Of a stretch of DNA of 64,000 bases, positions 1-8,445 are shown one piece after another. Numbering within the stretch: the stretch's first letter is position 1; each line of letters opens with the position of its first letter. The position numbers and the translations under genes are program-made. The notes under the pieces were generated by a model that saw only the letters and a list, made by a program, of their open reading frames with translations, did no database searches and was not told the origin of the DNA. Source of the DNA: Cyclobacterium plantarum (GTDB lineage Bacteria > Bacteroidota > Bacteroidia > Cytophagales > Cyclobacteriaceae); the NCBI RefSeq assembly GCF_011290685.1, contig NZ_JAANYN010000002.1, positions 62,001 to 126,000 on the forward strand. Direction: 5' to 3'.

Positions 1-704
1 TCTAATAATTCGTGTGCTGTCTTAGGTATTACTCTACGGTCGTCTTTGGTTAGTCCATTAACTAAGAATAATTTTTCTTTCAGGTCAATATATATCGGGT
101 GCTTTATACTAGGTACTAAAAGTCCACCTTTATTGAGTTCTTCTGTTATTTCTTTTTTAAGTTTGTCCTTGTCGGTTTGCAATTTGTCGATATATTCAAA
201 ACCGCATTTAACGATTTCATTTGTTTTAAGACTTTCAATTTGTTTGTCAAGGAATGGAAGTCCGTATTTTTTAAAGTCGCCAAAAATTTCCTTCACAGTT
301 TTTGTTGTCGTTTCAACTTGTCCGTTGTGGAAATAGTAAGCGTCTTCAATATTTAATGCACCTGAATTATGTCGCAATACTTTCAAGTCTTTATGTGGAT
401 TTAAAAGTCCTGTATTGTAATGGTTTGAAAAAATGTAATGTGGATTTAGAATTGAAGTAATTGAGCAAGCAAAGTTTTTGTCTTTAAGCGTAAAAATTAT
501 GTGAAGTATTTCATAAACTGTCAAATTGTTTACCTTTCTTAGTCGTTGAAATGAATAGCAACTGTTCTTATATGCCAAAAATTCAAAGTCGGGCAAAACT
601 TCACTTGCTGTCTGAATGAGAATTTGTTTTATCTCTCCTTTTTTCAGTTCGGGTGATTTGTCCTGCTTAGTTGTCAACTCTTTTATTTTGTCTATCCAGT
701 TCAA
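1..704 (-). CDS. Partial AT-rich hypothetical protein (C-terminus beyond left edge)
   Basis: The minus strand is open from an in-frame TAG just upstream (about 731) to the window edge, about 234 codons, with a sensible protein composition (for example YSFQRLRKVNN and LRHNSGALNIEDAYYFHNG). No ATG lies near the front. A TTG at 704 giving MNWIDKIKELTTKQ is the best start, although no clear ribosome binding site precedes it, so the front may instead be truncated. The pattern of a short aromatic/basic strand followed by hydrophobic strands loosely resembles DUF4304-type small proteins, but I do not recognise the family. It is clearly more AT-rich than the genes that follow, which suggests an acquired accessory gene. 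Confidence 0.6.
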   Translation of the reverse strand, partial: MNWIDKIKELTTKQDKSPELKKGEIKQILIQTASEVLPDFEFLAYKNSCYSFQRLRKVNNLTVYEILHIIFTLKDKNFACSITSILNPHYIFSNHYNTGLLNPHKDLKVLRHNSGALNIEDAYYFHNGQVETTTKTVKEIFGDFKKYGLPFLDKQIESLKTNEIVKCGFEYIDKLQTDKDKLKKEITEELNKGGLLVPSIKHPIYIDLKEKLFLVNGLTKDDRRVIPKTAHELL

Positions 705-1576
705 TTTGTCTGTTTGTTTTGCGGTGTCGTTCTACAATTGGCTATAACTCGCATATCTGTTAACCAAAGGTATATATCCTTCATAAGTGTGATAAATCTG
801 CATACCTTATCGGTTCTCACTAGAAAGCATCAACTCCACCAAACCCTCACCTTTCCACTTTCAAATTAATCATTTCGGATTAGGAGGCAAGCCGCATTTT
901 GATATTTTTTTGCATTCCACCTTTGCCTGGTTCCTTCATTTCCCGAGTATAAAGCAATTCCACTCATAGGTGTAATTCCTTATATTGTCCTATAACAACC
1001 CCAAAAATAGCCAAAACTGGCACTTCTAAAGTCCCCAAAGGCTGCTCCGAACCCCAGCTGAGGACTTCAAAAATAAACGCCCGGACTAAAAACTGACAAG
1101 CGTTCACCAAAAACTGACAGCCTTGAATATAAAACATTCAACGTTTCGGTTCGGAAGTCGGCTTTTGAAGCTAAAAACTGAAGATTTTTGTTGAAAACGG
1201 ACTGCTTTCCATTCCATAAAAATTCAGCACTGACATTTTTTTCGATTTCCAAAAAAATGGAGACTTCTGAACCCGAATCATACAGTTCAGAACCTCGCCT
1301 GTCAGTATTTTATATGCAACGTTTCGATTTTGAAGTGAATCGTCGCAGGTTTTTGGCAGCTTTTTGCAGCTTTTTTATGCAAGGTTTCACCTAAAAGGTG
1401 CACCGTTGAATAAAATAAATGAGCGGTTGAAGGTTGGAATCGAACCGTTGCATTGCTGGATTGAAACAGTGTGTTTCTGAACCGGGCCAGCGATGTTTAT
1501 AACCGCCGCATGGGAGGGAAAAAGAGGGATTTTATTGCAGTAACATTTTAAATCAAGCCAGGTTACTATACTTCCT
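705..1576. other. Non-coding gap with degenerate short repeats
   Basis: No convincing gene. Between about 1087 and 1335 there are several copies of a motif around AAAACTGACA (1088-1099, 1108-1120, inverted at 1299-1310, degenerate at 1172-1182). A longer near-repeat starting CAACGTTTCG occurs at 1139-1157 and 1316-1334. The short overlapping ORFs here owe their RLSVF-like peptides to these repeats and are not likely genes. Confidence 0.5.
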
Positions 1577-3859
1577 TCAGGAATAAACCCCTATGCCAAA
1601 CAATCCCGCTGGCACCTTCTTTCCCGGATGCTTTAGCTGAAGGACCAGCTTTATTACCTTGACAGGGGTAGCAAACAGGATTTCATACCTGCTTTGGTGG
1701 TTGTTTTTTTCCTCATAAAGCAGGCTGCCCCGCTCATCGAGCAACCGAAACTCCCGCACACAAAAAGGCATCACCCTTTCATCATGGCCCCTCAGCGTTG
1801 ACTCCAGGGGATGATCAAAGTCGGTATCAAACCAAAGCAAAATTTTCCTGATTTTCTGCTGTTCCGGCCAGGAAAAAGTAAGGGTCGGTTCAGGGTCCGT
1901 TGGATCAGCCAGCCAGGCATTGGTTTGTATGGTTGGGCGAAAGCTGCCATTGAGCAGGTTTTCAGGGCTGTATAGTTGCAGTGATGGAGTACAACTGATG
2001 GCCAGGTTATGTCCACCCGGCCGCCTTTCGGGCAACCAAAAGTCAAAAGCATCCACGCCCAGACCTTCCGGCGGTTCCTGTCGGCTGCCTTTGGCAACGT
2101 CCAGGTTGACCCGGTTAAAAACCGTCAGCAAGCCGGTGAGCCTAAGCTGGCTGATGGCTACCTGTACCAGGGGATTTGCTTCAAAAGCGATAAAATAGTA
2201 GGCAGTCTCATCTAGTAATTGCCCAAAATCCACTGTCAGTTCCTGTACTCCTTTGGAAACCGCAAACTCTTTTTCCGCCAATTGCCTGTCCGGGGTAAAG
2301 TTACCTGGCAAACTACTGGCCCATAAGCGGAGTATCAGATTGGTTGCATTTTTTGCCTTCACCACAAAGGTAAAATCCGGAATCTTGCCTTCTTCCAGTG
2401 GAAGCATTTGCGCCATGCTGCTATCCAGGGCTTTCCATCCGGCGTCTGCAGGTAACTGCTGCAAACTAAAAGTAGAAGAAATAGATAAGGAAGCCCTTTT
2501 GGCCAGGTTGTCGGTATCCCGCAAATGCATGCCAGGCAGGTATTGGCCCATGTCCATCAGGCGCTGCTGCAAATTGTCCATCAGCTCTTCTTCCATCAGA
2601 TCCCGGGGCAAAACTTGTTGTCCTTTGCAAAGGGCGGCAGCCATTCCCACTGCCTGGGCATTGTGGGCACAGGTCGCCATCACCCTCGAGGAACCAAAGG
2701 CCACGTGACTGGCACTGATTATCCTGCCGGCCAGAAACAGGTTATCGATATTTCTGCTGTACAGGCAACGGTAGGGAATGCCGTATACCCCTTTGGCATG
2801 CCATTGGGTACAACCGGGAAGCTCTCCATAGATGCCATCTGCCGGATGCAGGTCCAGGGCCCAGCCCCCGTAGGAAACTTGATCAGGATGGGTCCGCTGC
2901 TCCACCACATCCCGCTGGGAAAGCATGTAATCCCCCTCAAAACGCCGGCTCTCCCGTTTGCCGGGGATCATGCCCACCCATTCCAGGGTATGGGTTTCCA
3001 TCTCAGGATATTCGCCGGAGTTTTTGATATGGTGCCAGATGCCATAAATGATGCGCCAAAGCTCCCATTTGATGGTTTCGGTAGCGTGTATGGTGTCCAG
3101 TCGACCCCCGTATTCCACCCACCACAAGCGGCAACCCCTGTCGTGGAGGTTAAAGGTATGGAAGCAGGGAAGGCTGGACAGGTCGGTGTTGGCAAAGGCA
3201 GGAGGGATAAATTGTACCGGCTTTCCGGAATCCTTGCTGTGGAAATACAGGGAATGACCCAGCAGTTCTCCATAGGCTTTTTCCGGCGCAAAAGCTTCGT
3301 CAAACTCCTCCCTGGATTCCGCTCCAATGCGAAAGGCCGCTCCGGACAAAAATCCGAGGATGCCATCTCCCGACGCATCCACGAACAAGGGTGCCTCCAA
3401 CCGGTACTCCGTACTGTTTTGGCTGCAGAAAGCCAACGCAGCAGCGATCCGGTTGGCTCCTGATTTTTCACACCTGTGAACTGCCGTATTCAGCAAAAGG
3501 GTAATGTTGGGTTCTTGGGTTACTTTTTCCAGCAGCACCGTATCCAGAATCAGGGCATTTCCCTCGGGATTCCGGTATTGATTTTCCAGAAGAATCTCAT
3601 CGATAACACCGCCCTCCCTGGCCCAGCGGTTGTTATTGCCCATGCTGGAAGTGGCACCCAAAATCCAAAGCCGGATTTCGGAGGAGGCATTTCCCCCCAA
3701 CACCGGGCGGTCCTGCACCAAGACCACTTCCAAGCCCTGTCGGGCTGCTGTGATAGCAGCACAAATGCCTGCCATTCCGCCACCAACGACAACCAGGTCG
3801 GCAGAAAGGGATTGGGAAGTAAGGGAACGGTTTCCGGAAAAGGGGGCTTCAACCAGCAT
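1577..3859 (-). CDS. FAD-dependent oxidoreductase with C-terminal beta-sandwich
   Basis: 760 residues. The N-terminal Rossmann motif VVVGGGMAGICAA (23-35), the conserved GGNASSEIR (55-63) and VDASGDG (160-166) are the signature of the FAD_oxidored family (PF12831), whose members oxidise mostly unknown substrates. After the FAD fold (to about residue 440), the last 250 residues are rich in beta strands and end in a discoidin-like stretch (RKILLWFDTDF and following), so a sugar-binding module is possible. No signal peptide is visible, so it is probably cytoplasmic. It stands alone between long gaps. Genes of this family are common in carbohydrate-utilisation regions of Bacteroidota, but the substrate is unknown. 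Confidence 0.85.
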   Translation of the reverse strand: MLVEAPFSGNRSLTSQSLSADLVVVGGGMAGICAAITAARQGLEVVLVQDRPVLGGNASSEIRLWILGATSSMGNNNRWAREGGVIDEILLENQYRNPEGNALILDTVLLEKVTQEPNITLLLNTAVHRCEKSGANRIAAALAFCSQNSTEYRLEAPLFVDASGDGILGFLSGAAFRIGAESREEFDEAFAPEKAYGELLGHSLYFHSKDSGKPVQFIPPAFANTDLSSLPCFHTFNLHDRGCRLWWVEYGGRLDTIHATETIKWELWRIIYGIWHHIKNSGEYPEMETHTLEWVGMIPGKRESRRFEGDYMLSQRDVVEQRTHPDQVSYGGWALDLHPADGIYGELPGCTQWHAKGVYGIPYRCLYSRNIDNLFLAGRIISASHVAFGSSRVMATCAHNAQAVGMAAALCKGQQVLPRDLMEEELMDNLQQRLMDMGQYLPGMHLRDTDNLAKRASLSISSTFSLQQLPADAGWKALDSSMAQMLPLEEGKIPDFTFVVKAKNATNLILRLWASSLPGNFTPDRQLAEKEFAVSKGVQELTVDFGQLLDETAYYFIAFEANPLVQVAISQLRLTGLLTVFNRVNLDVAKGSRQEPPEGLGVDAFDFWLPERRPGGHNLAISCTPSLQLYSPENLLNGSFRPTIQTNAWLADPTDPEPTLTFSWPEQQKIRKILLWFDTDFDHPLESTLRGHDERVMPFCVREFRLLDERGSLLYEEKNNHQSRYEILFATPVKVIKLVLQLKHPGKKVPAGLFGIGVYS

Positions 3860-3967
3860 GGCGAAAGGGGTTTCGGGTGATACTACTTTTTCGCAAGGTA
3901 CACAACCCGATGCAATTCGAATTTCTCAATCCGAAAAAAAATAATCTGTTTGATTCCGAAAATCCGC

Positions 3968-4036
3968 AAACCTGTCAGGTTTTTCTAGCCATGCAAGCCA
4001 AAACAGTTTTTGCGTAGGTAACACCTGACAGATTTA
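3968..4036. repeat. Palindromic CCTGTCAGG repeat pair
   Basis: A perfect 7-bp stem palindrome AAACCTG-T-CAGGTTT lies at 3968-3982. A second partial copy of the core (ACCTGACAGATTT) lies at 4024-4036. It sits between two minus-strand genes (3859 and 4123). There is no clean T-run on the minus strand, so I read it as a dispersed repeat rather than a strong terminator. Confidence 0.45.
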
Positions 4037-4122
4037 ATCCTTTTTCAATCACCAATAGTAGCGAAATGTTCCGTATTAAAGGCAATTAGAAACCAGGGGC
4101 TGGATAAACAAAATTGCTAAAC

Positions 4123-4914
4123 CTACCTGAAAAACGGCTCGTAAACGGAATCGATTTGAAAGGTACGAACGCCCGCCTGTTTTAGGTTTTCGACGACCGT
4201 TTCGGCCGGCTCCCGGATCCGGCCATTTTCAAACACCCAGGCATTCAGGGCGGCTACCACCAAAAAACCCTGTTCGGTGGCCCATTCGAACTCCTGCGGG
4301 GAAATAGCTGTGGAAAACAAGTAGTAATGGTCCGGGCTGAAATCGGCCCGGTTCCGGTTTTCCTTCAGTTGGTCCATACTGCAGCTAAGTTTAATCTTTC
4401 CGGTAAAATACTCCGTGGATGCTTCGGTACCGATCATGAGTGCCCCGGACCGCAGTCCATACGCATCCAGCAAGGCGAGCAGGGATTCAAAAAGAGGCTC
4501 GCTGAATCCGGAGATTTTATTATCGATCATCACCTTGATCTTGCCCCGGCAATGGGCCAAAACGGTTTCCAGTGTAAGTACCTGCTGGCCCTCACTTCCT
4601 CTCAATTCACGTATCTCTTCCCAGCTCATGTCGGATACCTCCCGATTCACCCCGTAATAGCGCTGAAAATCCCGGTCGTGGTGGGTAATCAACAGGCTGT
4701 CTTTGGTCAGCCTGACATCCACTTCCACCCGATCGTATCCTCTCTTTATGGCTTCCTCCAGGGCCGCCAGGCTGTTTTCGGGTAGGGTATCGTTGACCAC
4801 TCCTCCCCTGTGTGCAATAAGTTGAAAGGGAGCAAAGCCTGATTCCTGGGCCAAAAGAGGGGAATGGCAACATCCCGAAAAAAATAGTATCAGTAGCCAT
4901 TTAATTCGCTGCAT
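4123..4914 (-). CDS. Glycerophosphodiester phosphodiesterase family protein, exported
   Basis: About 263 residues from the ATG at 4914, which gives a good signal peptide (MQRIKWLLILFFSGCC...LLAQ); an ATG at 4956 only adds 14 unlikely residues. The Cys after FFSG could be a lipobox. GDPD-family metal and catalytic residues are in place: HRGG (H35, R36), PENS (E46), EVDVRLTKD (E64, D66) and HHD (H79). The family hydrolyses glycerophosphodiesters to glycerol-3-phosphate and an alcohol with the help of a divalent cation. It would act in the periplasm or at the membrane. No operon partner is close. Confidence 0.88.
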   Translation of the reverse strand: MQRIKWLLILFFSGCCHSPLLAQESGFAPFQLIAHRGGVVNDTLPENSLAALEEAIKRGYDRVEVDVRLTKDSLLITHHDRDFQRYYGVNREVSDMSWEEIRELRGSEGQQVLTLETVLAHCRGKIKVMIDNKISGFSEPLFESLLALLDAYGLRSGALMIGTEASTEYFTGKIKLSCSMDQLKENRNRADFSPDHYYLFSTAISPQEFEWATEQGFLVVAALNAWVFENGRIREPAETVVENLKQAGVRTFQIDSVYEPFFR

Positions 4915-4956
4915 TCGTTTATTTATAGGTAAAAAATAGTTCACATTAGCCTTCAT

Positions 4957-5149
4957 TTGTCAATAGATTGATCCTTAGTGTTTGCCTTTCATTTTTTTCA
5001 GGAAGTAATAGCCCAATAGGATGGTCGTTTCTCCACGAAAATTGGGTGTAAAACCATCACCTTCCTGCTTAACGCAAGTACGACAATTTTAGAATTCGAT
5101 AAAAATAAGTAGTTTTAACAAAAAGTTATTTCCCAAAAACCTGATTTAT
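4957..5149. other. Divergent promoter region, nothing further recognised
   Basis: This gap separates the minus-strand GDPD gene from the plus-strand isomerase. TAGTTTTA at 5111-5118 differs from the Bacteroidota -7 element TAnnTTTG by one base, and no matching TTG was found at the right spacing. Confidence 0.25.
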
Positions 5150-5986
5150 ATGAAAACCTTATTCCTTCGCTCCTTAATCCTTTCATTGACCGCCTATCTT
5201 ACCCTCACTGCACATGCGCAGCAGGAAATGCCCTCCGGATGGAAACTGGGCAGTCAGGCCTATACCTTTCGCCTCTTTTCCCTGGAAGAAACCCTTGAAA
5301 AGTTAAACAGCATAGGTGTACGCTATGTGGAGCTGTATCCCGGCCAAAAAATCACCAAAACAGGTGATGCCACGACGCATTTTTCTGCCTCCCAGGCAGA
5401 TAAAGATAAAATCAAATCCTTATTGCAACATTACGATATCGAAGCCGTGGCCTATGGGGTAGCCAGCCCCAGTGATGAGGAATGGCCGGACTTGTTTGCT
5501 TTTGCCAAAGAAATGGGCATTGGCATACTGACAACAGAGCCCCGACCCAATCAGTTTGACCTGATTGAGAAGCTGGCAGTGGAACATCAAATCAAAATCG
5601 CCCTGCACAATCACCCTCTGCCTTCTATGTACTGGCATCCGGAGGTACCCTTGCGCTTTCTGGAAGGCCGTTCCGAACTGATGGGGGTCTGTGCGGATAT
5701 TGGCCACTGGGTACGCTCTGGCCTGGATCCGGTGGCAAGTCTGCGCAAACTGGAGGGCCGTATCATCAGTCTGCACATGAAAGACCTGAACAAAGCTGGC
5801 GTAAGGGATGCCCATGATATCCCCTGGGGTACGGGCAACTGCAATGTAGCGGGAGTCCTGCACGAACTCCACCGGCAGGGATTTGAAGGCGTCTTTTCTG
5901 CCGAATACGAACACAACTGGGAAAACAACCTGCCGGAAGTCAAGGAAAGCATGGAGTATTTCAAGCGGGTAGCGGCACACTTTTAG
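5150..5986 (+). CDS. Sugar phosphate isomerase/epimerase family protein, exported
   Basis: 278 residues. A clear Sec signal peptide (MKTLFLRSLILSL...AHA, cleavage near residue 23) precedes a xylose-isomerase-like TIM barrel (PF01261). Typical barrel and metal-site strands are visible: YVELYPG, IALHNHPLP, GVCADIGHW, IISLHMKDL and FSAEYEHNW, supplying the Glu, His, Asp and Glu expected for the divalent metal site. Exported members of this family accompany Gfo/Idh/MocA oxidoreductases in sugar regions of Bacteroidota; the true substrate is unknown. Confidence 0.88.
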   Translation: MKTLFLRSLILSLTAYLTLTAHAQQEMPSGWKLGSQAYTFRLFSLEETLEKLNSIGVRYVELYPGQKITKTGDATTHFSASQADKDKIKSLLQHYDIEAVAYGVASPSDEEWPDLFAFAKEMGIGILTTEPRPNQFDLIEKLAVEHQIKIALHNHPLPSMYWHPEVPLRFLEGRSELMGVCADIGHWVRSGLDPVASLRKLEGRIISLHMKDLNKAGVRDAHDIPWGTGNCNVAGVLHELHRQGFEGVFSAEYEHNWENNLPEVKESMEYFKRVAAHF

Positions 5987-6559
5987 GGAGGAAAAGGGGG
6001 ATTGGTGGTGATGGGTATAGTAGGTACATTAAGCGTTTCACTTTTGGACAGCCCGATCAAATGACACCTACTCAGCATTCCCGTTGCATTTCAGCAAATC
6101 CCTCAACCGCGGCGGACGGATTTGGCTTCGATCGGCTTACGGCAGCATTGGAAACGGTAAGCGGTACTAGTAATTTGCCACAACCTGCATGTATTTACGT
6201 ACCTAAAAATCCCAACGTAAACAATTCCCCCTTTTTTTAAAGGGGGTTGGGGGGATTTTTTCGAAGATTTCAACTATTCAATATACTGAAATATTGATAG
6301 TTACGTAAAAAAATCCCCCTTGCCCTCCGCCGCGGCGGAGGGATTGGTTCACAATCCAATTAATGTCTACGATATTTAATTATGAGCACGGAAGGAGCTT
6401 TAATTTCCCCAATTCCGTCAATGTCCATCAGCACCAATAGAATCCACTCATTGATAAGGCTAGCGGTCGAGGAGTCGGCTATCCGTCATAAGCCGCTGAA
6501 TAAATCACAGGTATGCATGGCTAAAAAATGTTTAGACGAGTTAAGTGTACAATTGCAGC
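5987..6559. other. Non-coding gap with G/C-run inverted repeats
   Basis: No supported gene. At 6227-6265 a CCCCC-T7-AAA-GGGGG stem is followed by GGGGGGATTTTTT. At 6308-6342 a related block in the opposite orientation carries AAAAAAATCCCCC and then a perfect palindrome. The two blocks face each other across about 40 bp of AT-rich sequence. A 74-codon ORF at 6382-6606 has no family resemblance and overlaps the hydrolase gene, so it is not called. Confidence 0.5.
6323..6342. repeat. Perfect 20-bp palindrome, copy 1
   Basis: CCCTCCGCCGCGGCGGAGGG is a perfect palindrome preceded by AAAAAAATCCCCC. The same 20-mer, also preceded by AAAAAATCCCCC, recurs at 11629-11648, so this is a dispersed genomic repeat. 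Confidence 0.75.
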
Positions 6560-7360
6560 TCATCGATTCAATATTTCCTTTATTTTTAATTGATATTCAG
6601 GGTTAAACGTCATTCCATTGTGCTGCTGACCGTTAAGCATGATCAGGGAGTCCTGCTCTTTAAAATGTGCTTTTAATTTAATGGAAGACCCCGGATAAAT
6701 GACTTCGTCCTGTTCACCATGAAAAATCACCACCGGCATCTTGCATTTTTGGATATGCCGGAAATTTTCAAAAGGGTATTTGTGCAAAAAGGAAGGAAAA
6801 ATAGGGAAATAATGCTTCACCAGATCGGATAAGCTGTAGTAGGGTGCCTGCAAAATCAAAAGTCTGGGTTGATTGACGGACGCCAGTTTTGAAGCCGGAC
6901 CAGTGCCCATAGAATATCCCAAAACGATGATCTCCTGCTCGGGATACCTGTTTTTCAACAAATCGTAGGCCCTTTGAACATCCTGATACATTTGCTTCTG
7001 ATCCTGAATCGTACCTTCACTTTTGCCATAACCTCGGTAATCCAATATAAACAGGTCATAACCCAAATCGGTAAAAACCTCAGCTACCCCACCCCATGTT
7101 CTTAATGATCCGGCATTTCCATGCAGGTAAAAAATAAGGCCTTTTGGATGATCGGTTTTGAATAGCAATGCATTCAATGAAATGCCATCGCTCATCCGAA
7201 TGTTCATCTCTTCAAATTTCTGGTCAAATTGAAAGAGGAAATTGCTTTTCAGTTTTTCAGGAAAGAAAAGCAACTTTTCCTGAAAAGCATATACCAACCC
7301 GTAAGCCATCAAGATCAGCATTAAAAATAATATCATCGGGATCATAAACCTACTTTTCAT
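6560..7360 (-). CDS. Alpha/beta hydrolase with N-terminal membrane anchor
   Basis: 266 residues from the ATG at 7360, placing basic residues just before a hydrophobic helix (IPMILFLMLILMAYGLVYAF). An ATG at 7393 would add 11 residues. The fold is the BEM46/ABHD13-like serine hydrolase type: oxyanion-region HGNAGSLRTW, DYRGYGKSEG, nucleophile elbow GYSMGTG (S150), acid in GEQDEVI and His in QQHNGM. The substrate is unknown; related proteins act on acyl esters at membranes. The gene is isolated by repeat-rich gaps on both sides. Confidence 0.88.
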   Translation of the reverse strand: MKSRFMIPMILFLMLILMAYGLVYAFQEKLLFFPEKLKSNFLFQFDQKFEEMNIRMSDGISLNALLFKTDHPKGLIFYLHGNAGSLRTWGGVAEVFTDLGYDLFILDYRGYGKSEGTIQDQKQMYQDVQRAYDLLKNRYPEQEIIVLGYSMGTGPASKLASVNQPRLLILQAPYYSLSDLVKHYFPIFPSFLHKYPFENFRHIQKCKMPVVIFHGEQDEVIYPGSSIKLKAHFKEQDSLIMLNGQQHNGMTFNPEYQLKIKEILNR

Positions 7361-7526
7361 AAAACAGCTTAAACCAAGTTCCCAAATTAACAATAACCTT
7401 TGAAGGCCGGAAAGGCATGATATAAAATGCTATCCTTGAGAACTTCGATTATCGATAAGAAAATTTCAAATCAGATAAAGCGAGTAGCCTTTTCCTGTCA
7501 TCTGTCCCTTTTTGGAATAGAATAGT

Positions 7527-7575
7527 GTCATCACGAGACCTAACATTTTAAAAAACGCAGAAACCGGGATGACGG
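7527..7575 (+). repeat. ~50-bp dispersed repeat, copy 1 (inverted relative to 8207)
   Basis: The sequence runs GTCATCACGAG...AACATTTTAAAAAACGC...GGGATGACGG. Its reverse complement matches 8207-8256 over almost the full length, sharing GCGTTTTTTAAAATGTTA and the CGTCATCC end. The outer ends (GTCATC / GATGAC) are themselves inverted, as in small MITE- or REP-like elements. Confidence 0.65.
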
Positions 7576-7654
7576 TATTTGTTTATATCTATTGAAAATT
7601 CAACATATTTTATATAATACCTCATCGGTACACCTACCGTCATCGCGAGCACAG

Positions 7655-7685
7655 CGGGCCCCTGAGCCTGTCGAAGGGAGCGATC
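7655..7685 (+). repeat. CCTGAGCCTGTCGAAGGG-type repeat
   Basis: The string CCCCTGAGCCTGTCGAAGGG is a widely dispersed intergenic element in many bacterial genomes (from general knowledge). Here it sits beside CGTCATCGCGAG, which resembles the ends of the neighbouring ~50-bp repeat. Confidence 0.5.
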
Positions 7686-7997
7686 TGATTCGGAGCGGCA
7701 GCATTAATCCATCGGGAAATGGGAATAGGATCGAAAGGTCGTCCACGTACCCCTTCAGACTGCCGCGGGTGGATGGCTATTTTCGATTCCTTTTTATTCC
7801 CGTCTTCACCCTACCGATGACGAGTATATTAAAAAACTGTAAATCAATGTATTAAAAAATCAACACTATCATCCTGTTTGGTGTATTTTCTAAATGCTTA
7901 GCATACCGGTGAAGAAATTGAATCAGCTATTTTTGGTAAAGAAGAAACCCTAAAAAATCTGTTAAATAAAGAAGAGATAAATTTAATTACGCAAAGA

Positions 7998-8117
7998 GCG
8001 CTGGCCCGACAAAAAACCGGGGTGCGCAGGAGGCTTGTGGGAGGAAGGATTTTTTTGTCTTGATTTCCTGCCCTCCGGGAGGCGGGTTTGGTACTTTTTC
8101 ATCAAGGAAAAAGTACA
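7998..8117 (+). repeat. ~120-bp dispersed repeat, copy A, ending in a hairpin
   Basis: It shares with the reverse complement of 11721-11824 the order: GC-rich start, ACAAAA-CCGGGG, GGAAGGATTTTT, CTTGAT, then TTTGGTACTTTT. It ends in a perfect 10-bp stem GTACTTTTTC (8091-8100) / GAAAAAGTAC (8107-8116) with a 6-nt loop. In the other copy the stem sequence differs but pairing is preserved. Confidence 0.65.
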
Positions 8118-8206
8118 GAGAATAAGAGGTTTACCAGATGATGTTAAGATCTAATCCTGATAAAACCAACAATAACCTTATATCCCGTTTATTGCAAAAT
8201 ACCAAT

Positions 8207-8256
8207 CGTCATCCTGATTTCAGCGTTTTTTAAAATGTTAAATCTCGCAGTGACGA
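8207..8256 (-). repeat. ~50-bp dispersed repeat, copy 2
   Basis: Inverted partner of 7527-7575: CGTCATCC, GCGTTTTTTAAAATGTTA, TCTCG and TGACGA appear in the same order. The copies are about 630 bp apart and in opposite orientation. Confidence 0.65.
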
Positions 8257-8445
8257 GCAAACCCGTCATCGGTATACGATCAGAAAATGTCAGCATCACA
8301 CCAGTTGGCTTCTTACCGTTTTTACCCGCCTTCTTAAAACCCGGGGCAAAAAATAATACGAAGGTTAATGGAATGATTTAGATTTTCCCTGGCAGCTCAT
8401 ATTTTGAAAATTTTTCCCAGGTGGATATTTACTCGCAAACAAACC

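Larger units (their letters stand above)
7361..8445. other. Repeat-rich gap of about 1.1 kb
   Basis: No intact gene. It holds an inverted pair of ~50-bp repeats (7527-7575 and 8207-8256), a CCTGAGCCTGTCGAAGGG-type element (about 7662-7679), and one copy of a ~120-bp repeat shared with 11721-11824. A stretch at about 7910-8070 reads as a short coding remnant on the plus strand (EEIESAIFGKEETLKNLLN and onward) without a start codon. This last item is weak. Confidence 0.5.

Noticed and set aside
46-336. 96-codon plus-strand ORF
   Set aside because: It lies opposite the long minus-strand frame 1-704, has low-complexity Ser/Leu composition and no family resemblance.
1067-1394. Two overlapping short ORFs with RLSVF repeats
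   Set aside because: The similarity comes from a DNA repeat read in different frames; there is no ribosome binding site or protein family.
1430-1450. Possible tRNA T-arm (GGTTCGATTCC on the minus strand)
   Set aside because: The flanking bases do not form a 5-bp T-stem, and no acceptor or anticodon arm could be found at the right distance.
2525-3463. 312-codon plus-strand ORF opposite the FAD oxidoreductase
   Set aside because: It is antisense to a well-supported gene and has no recognisable motifs.
6382-6606. 74-codon plus-strand ORF
   Set aside because: It overlaps the end of the alpha/beta hydrolase gene and has no conserved features.
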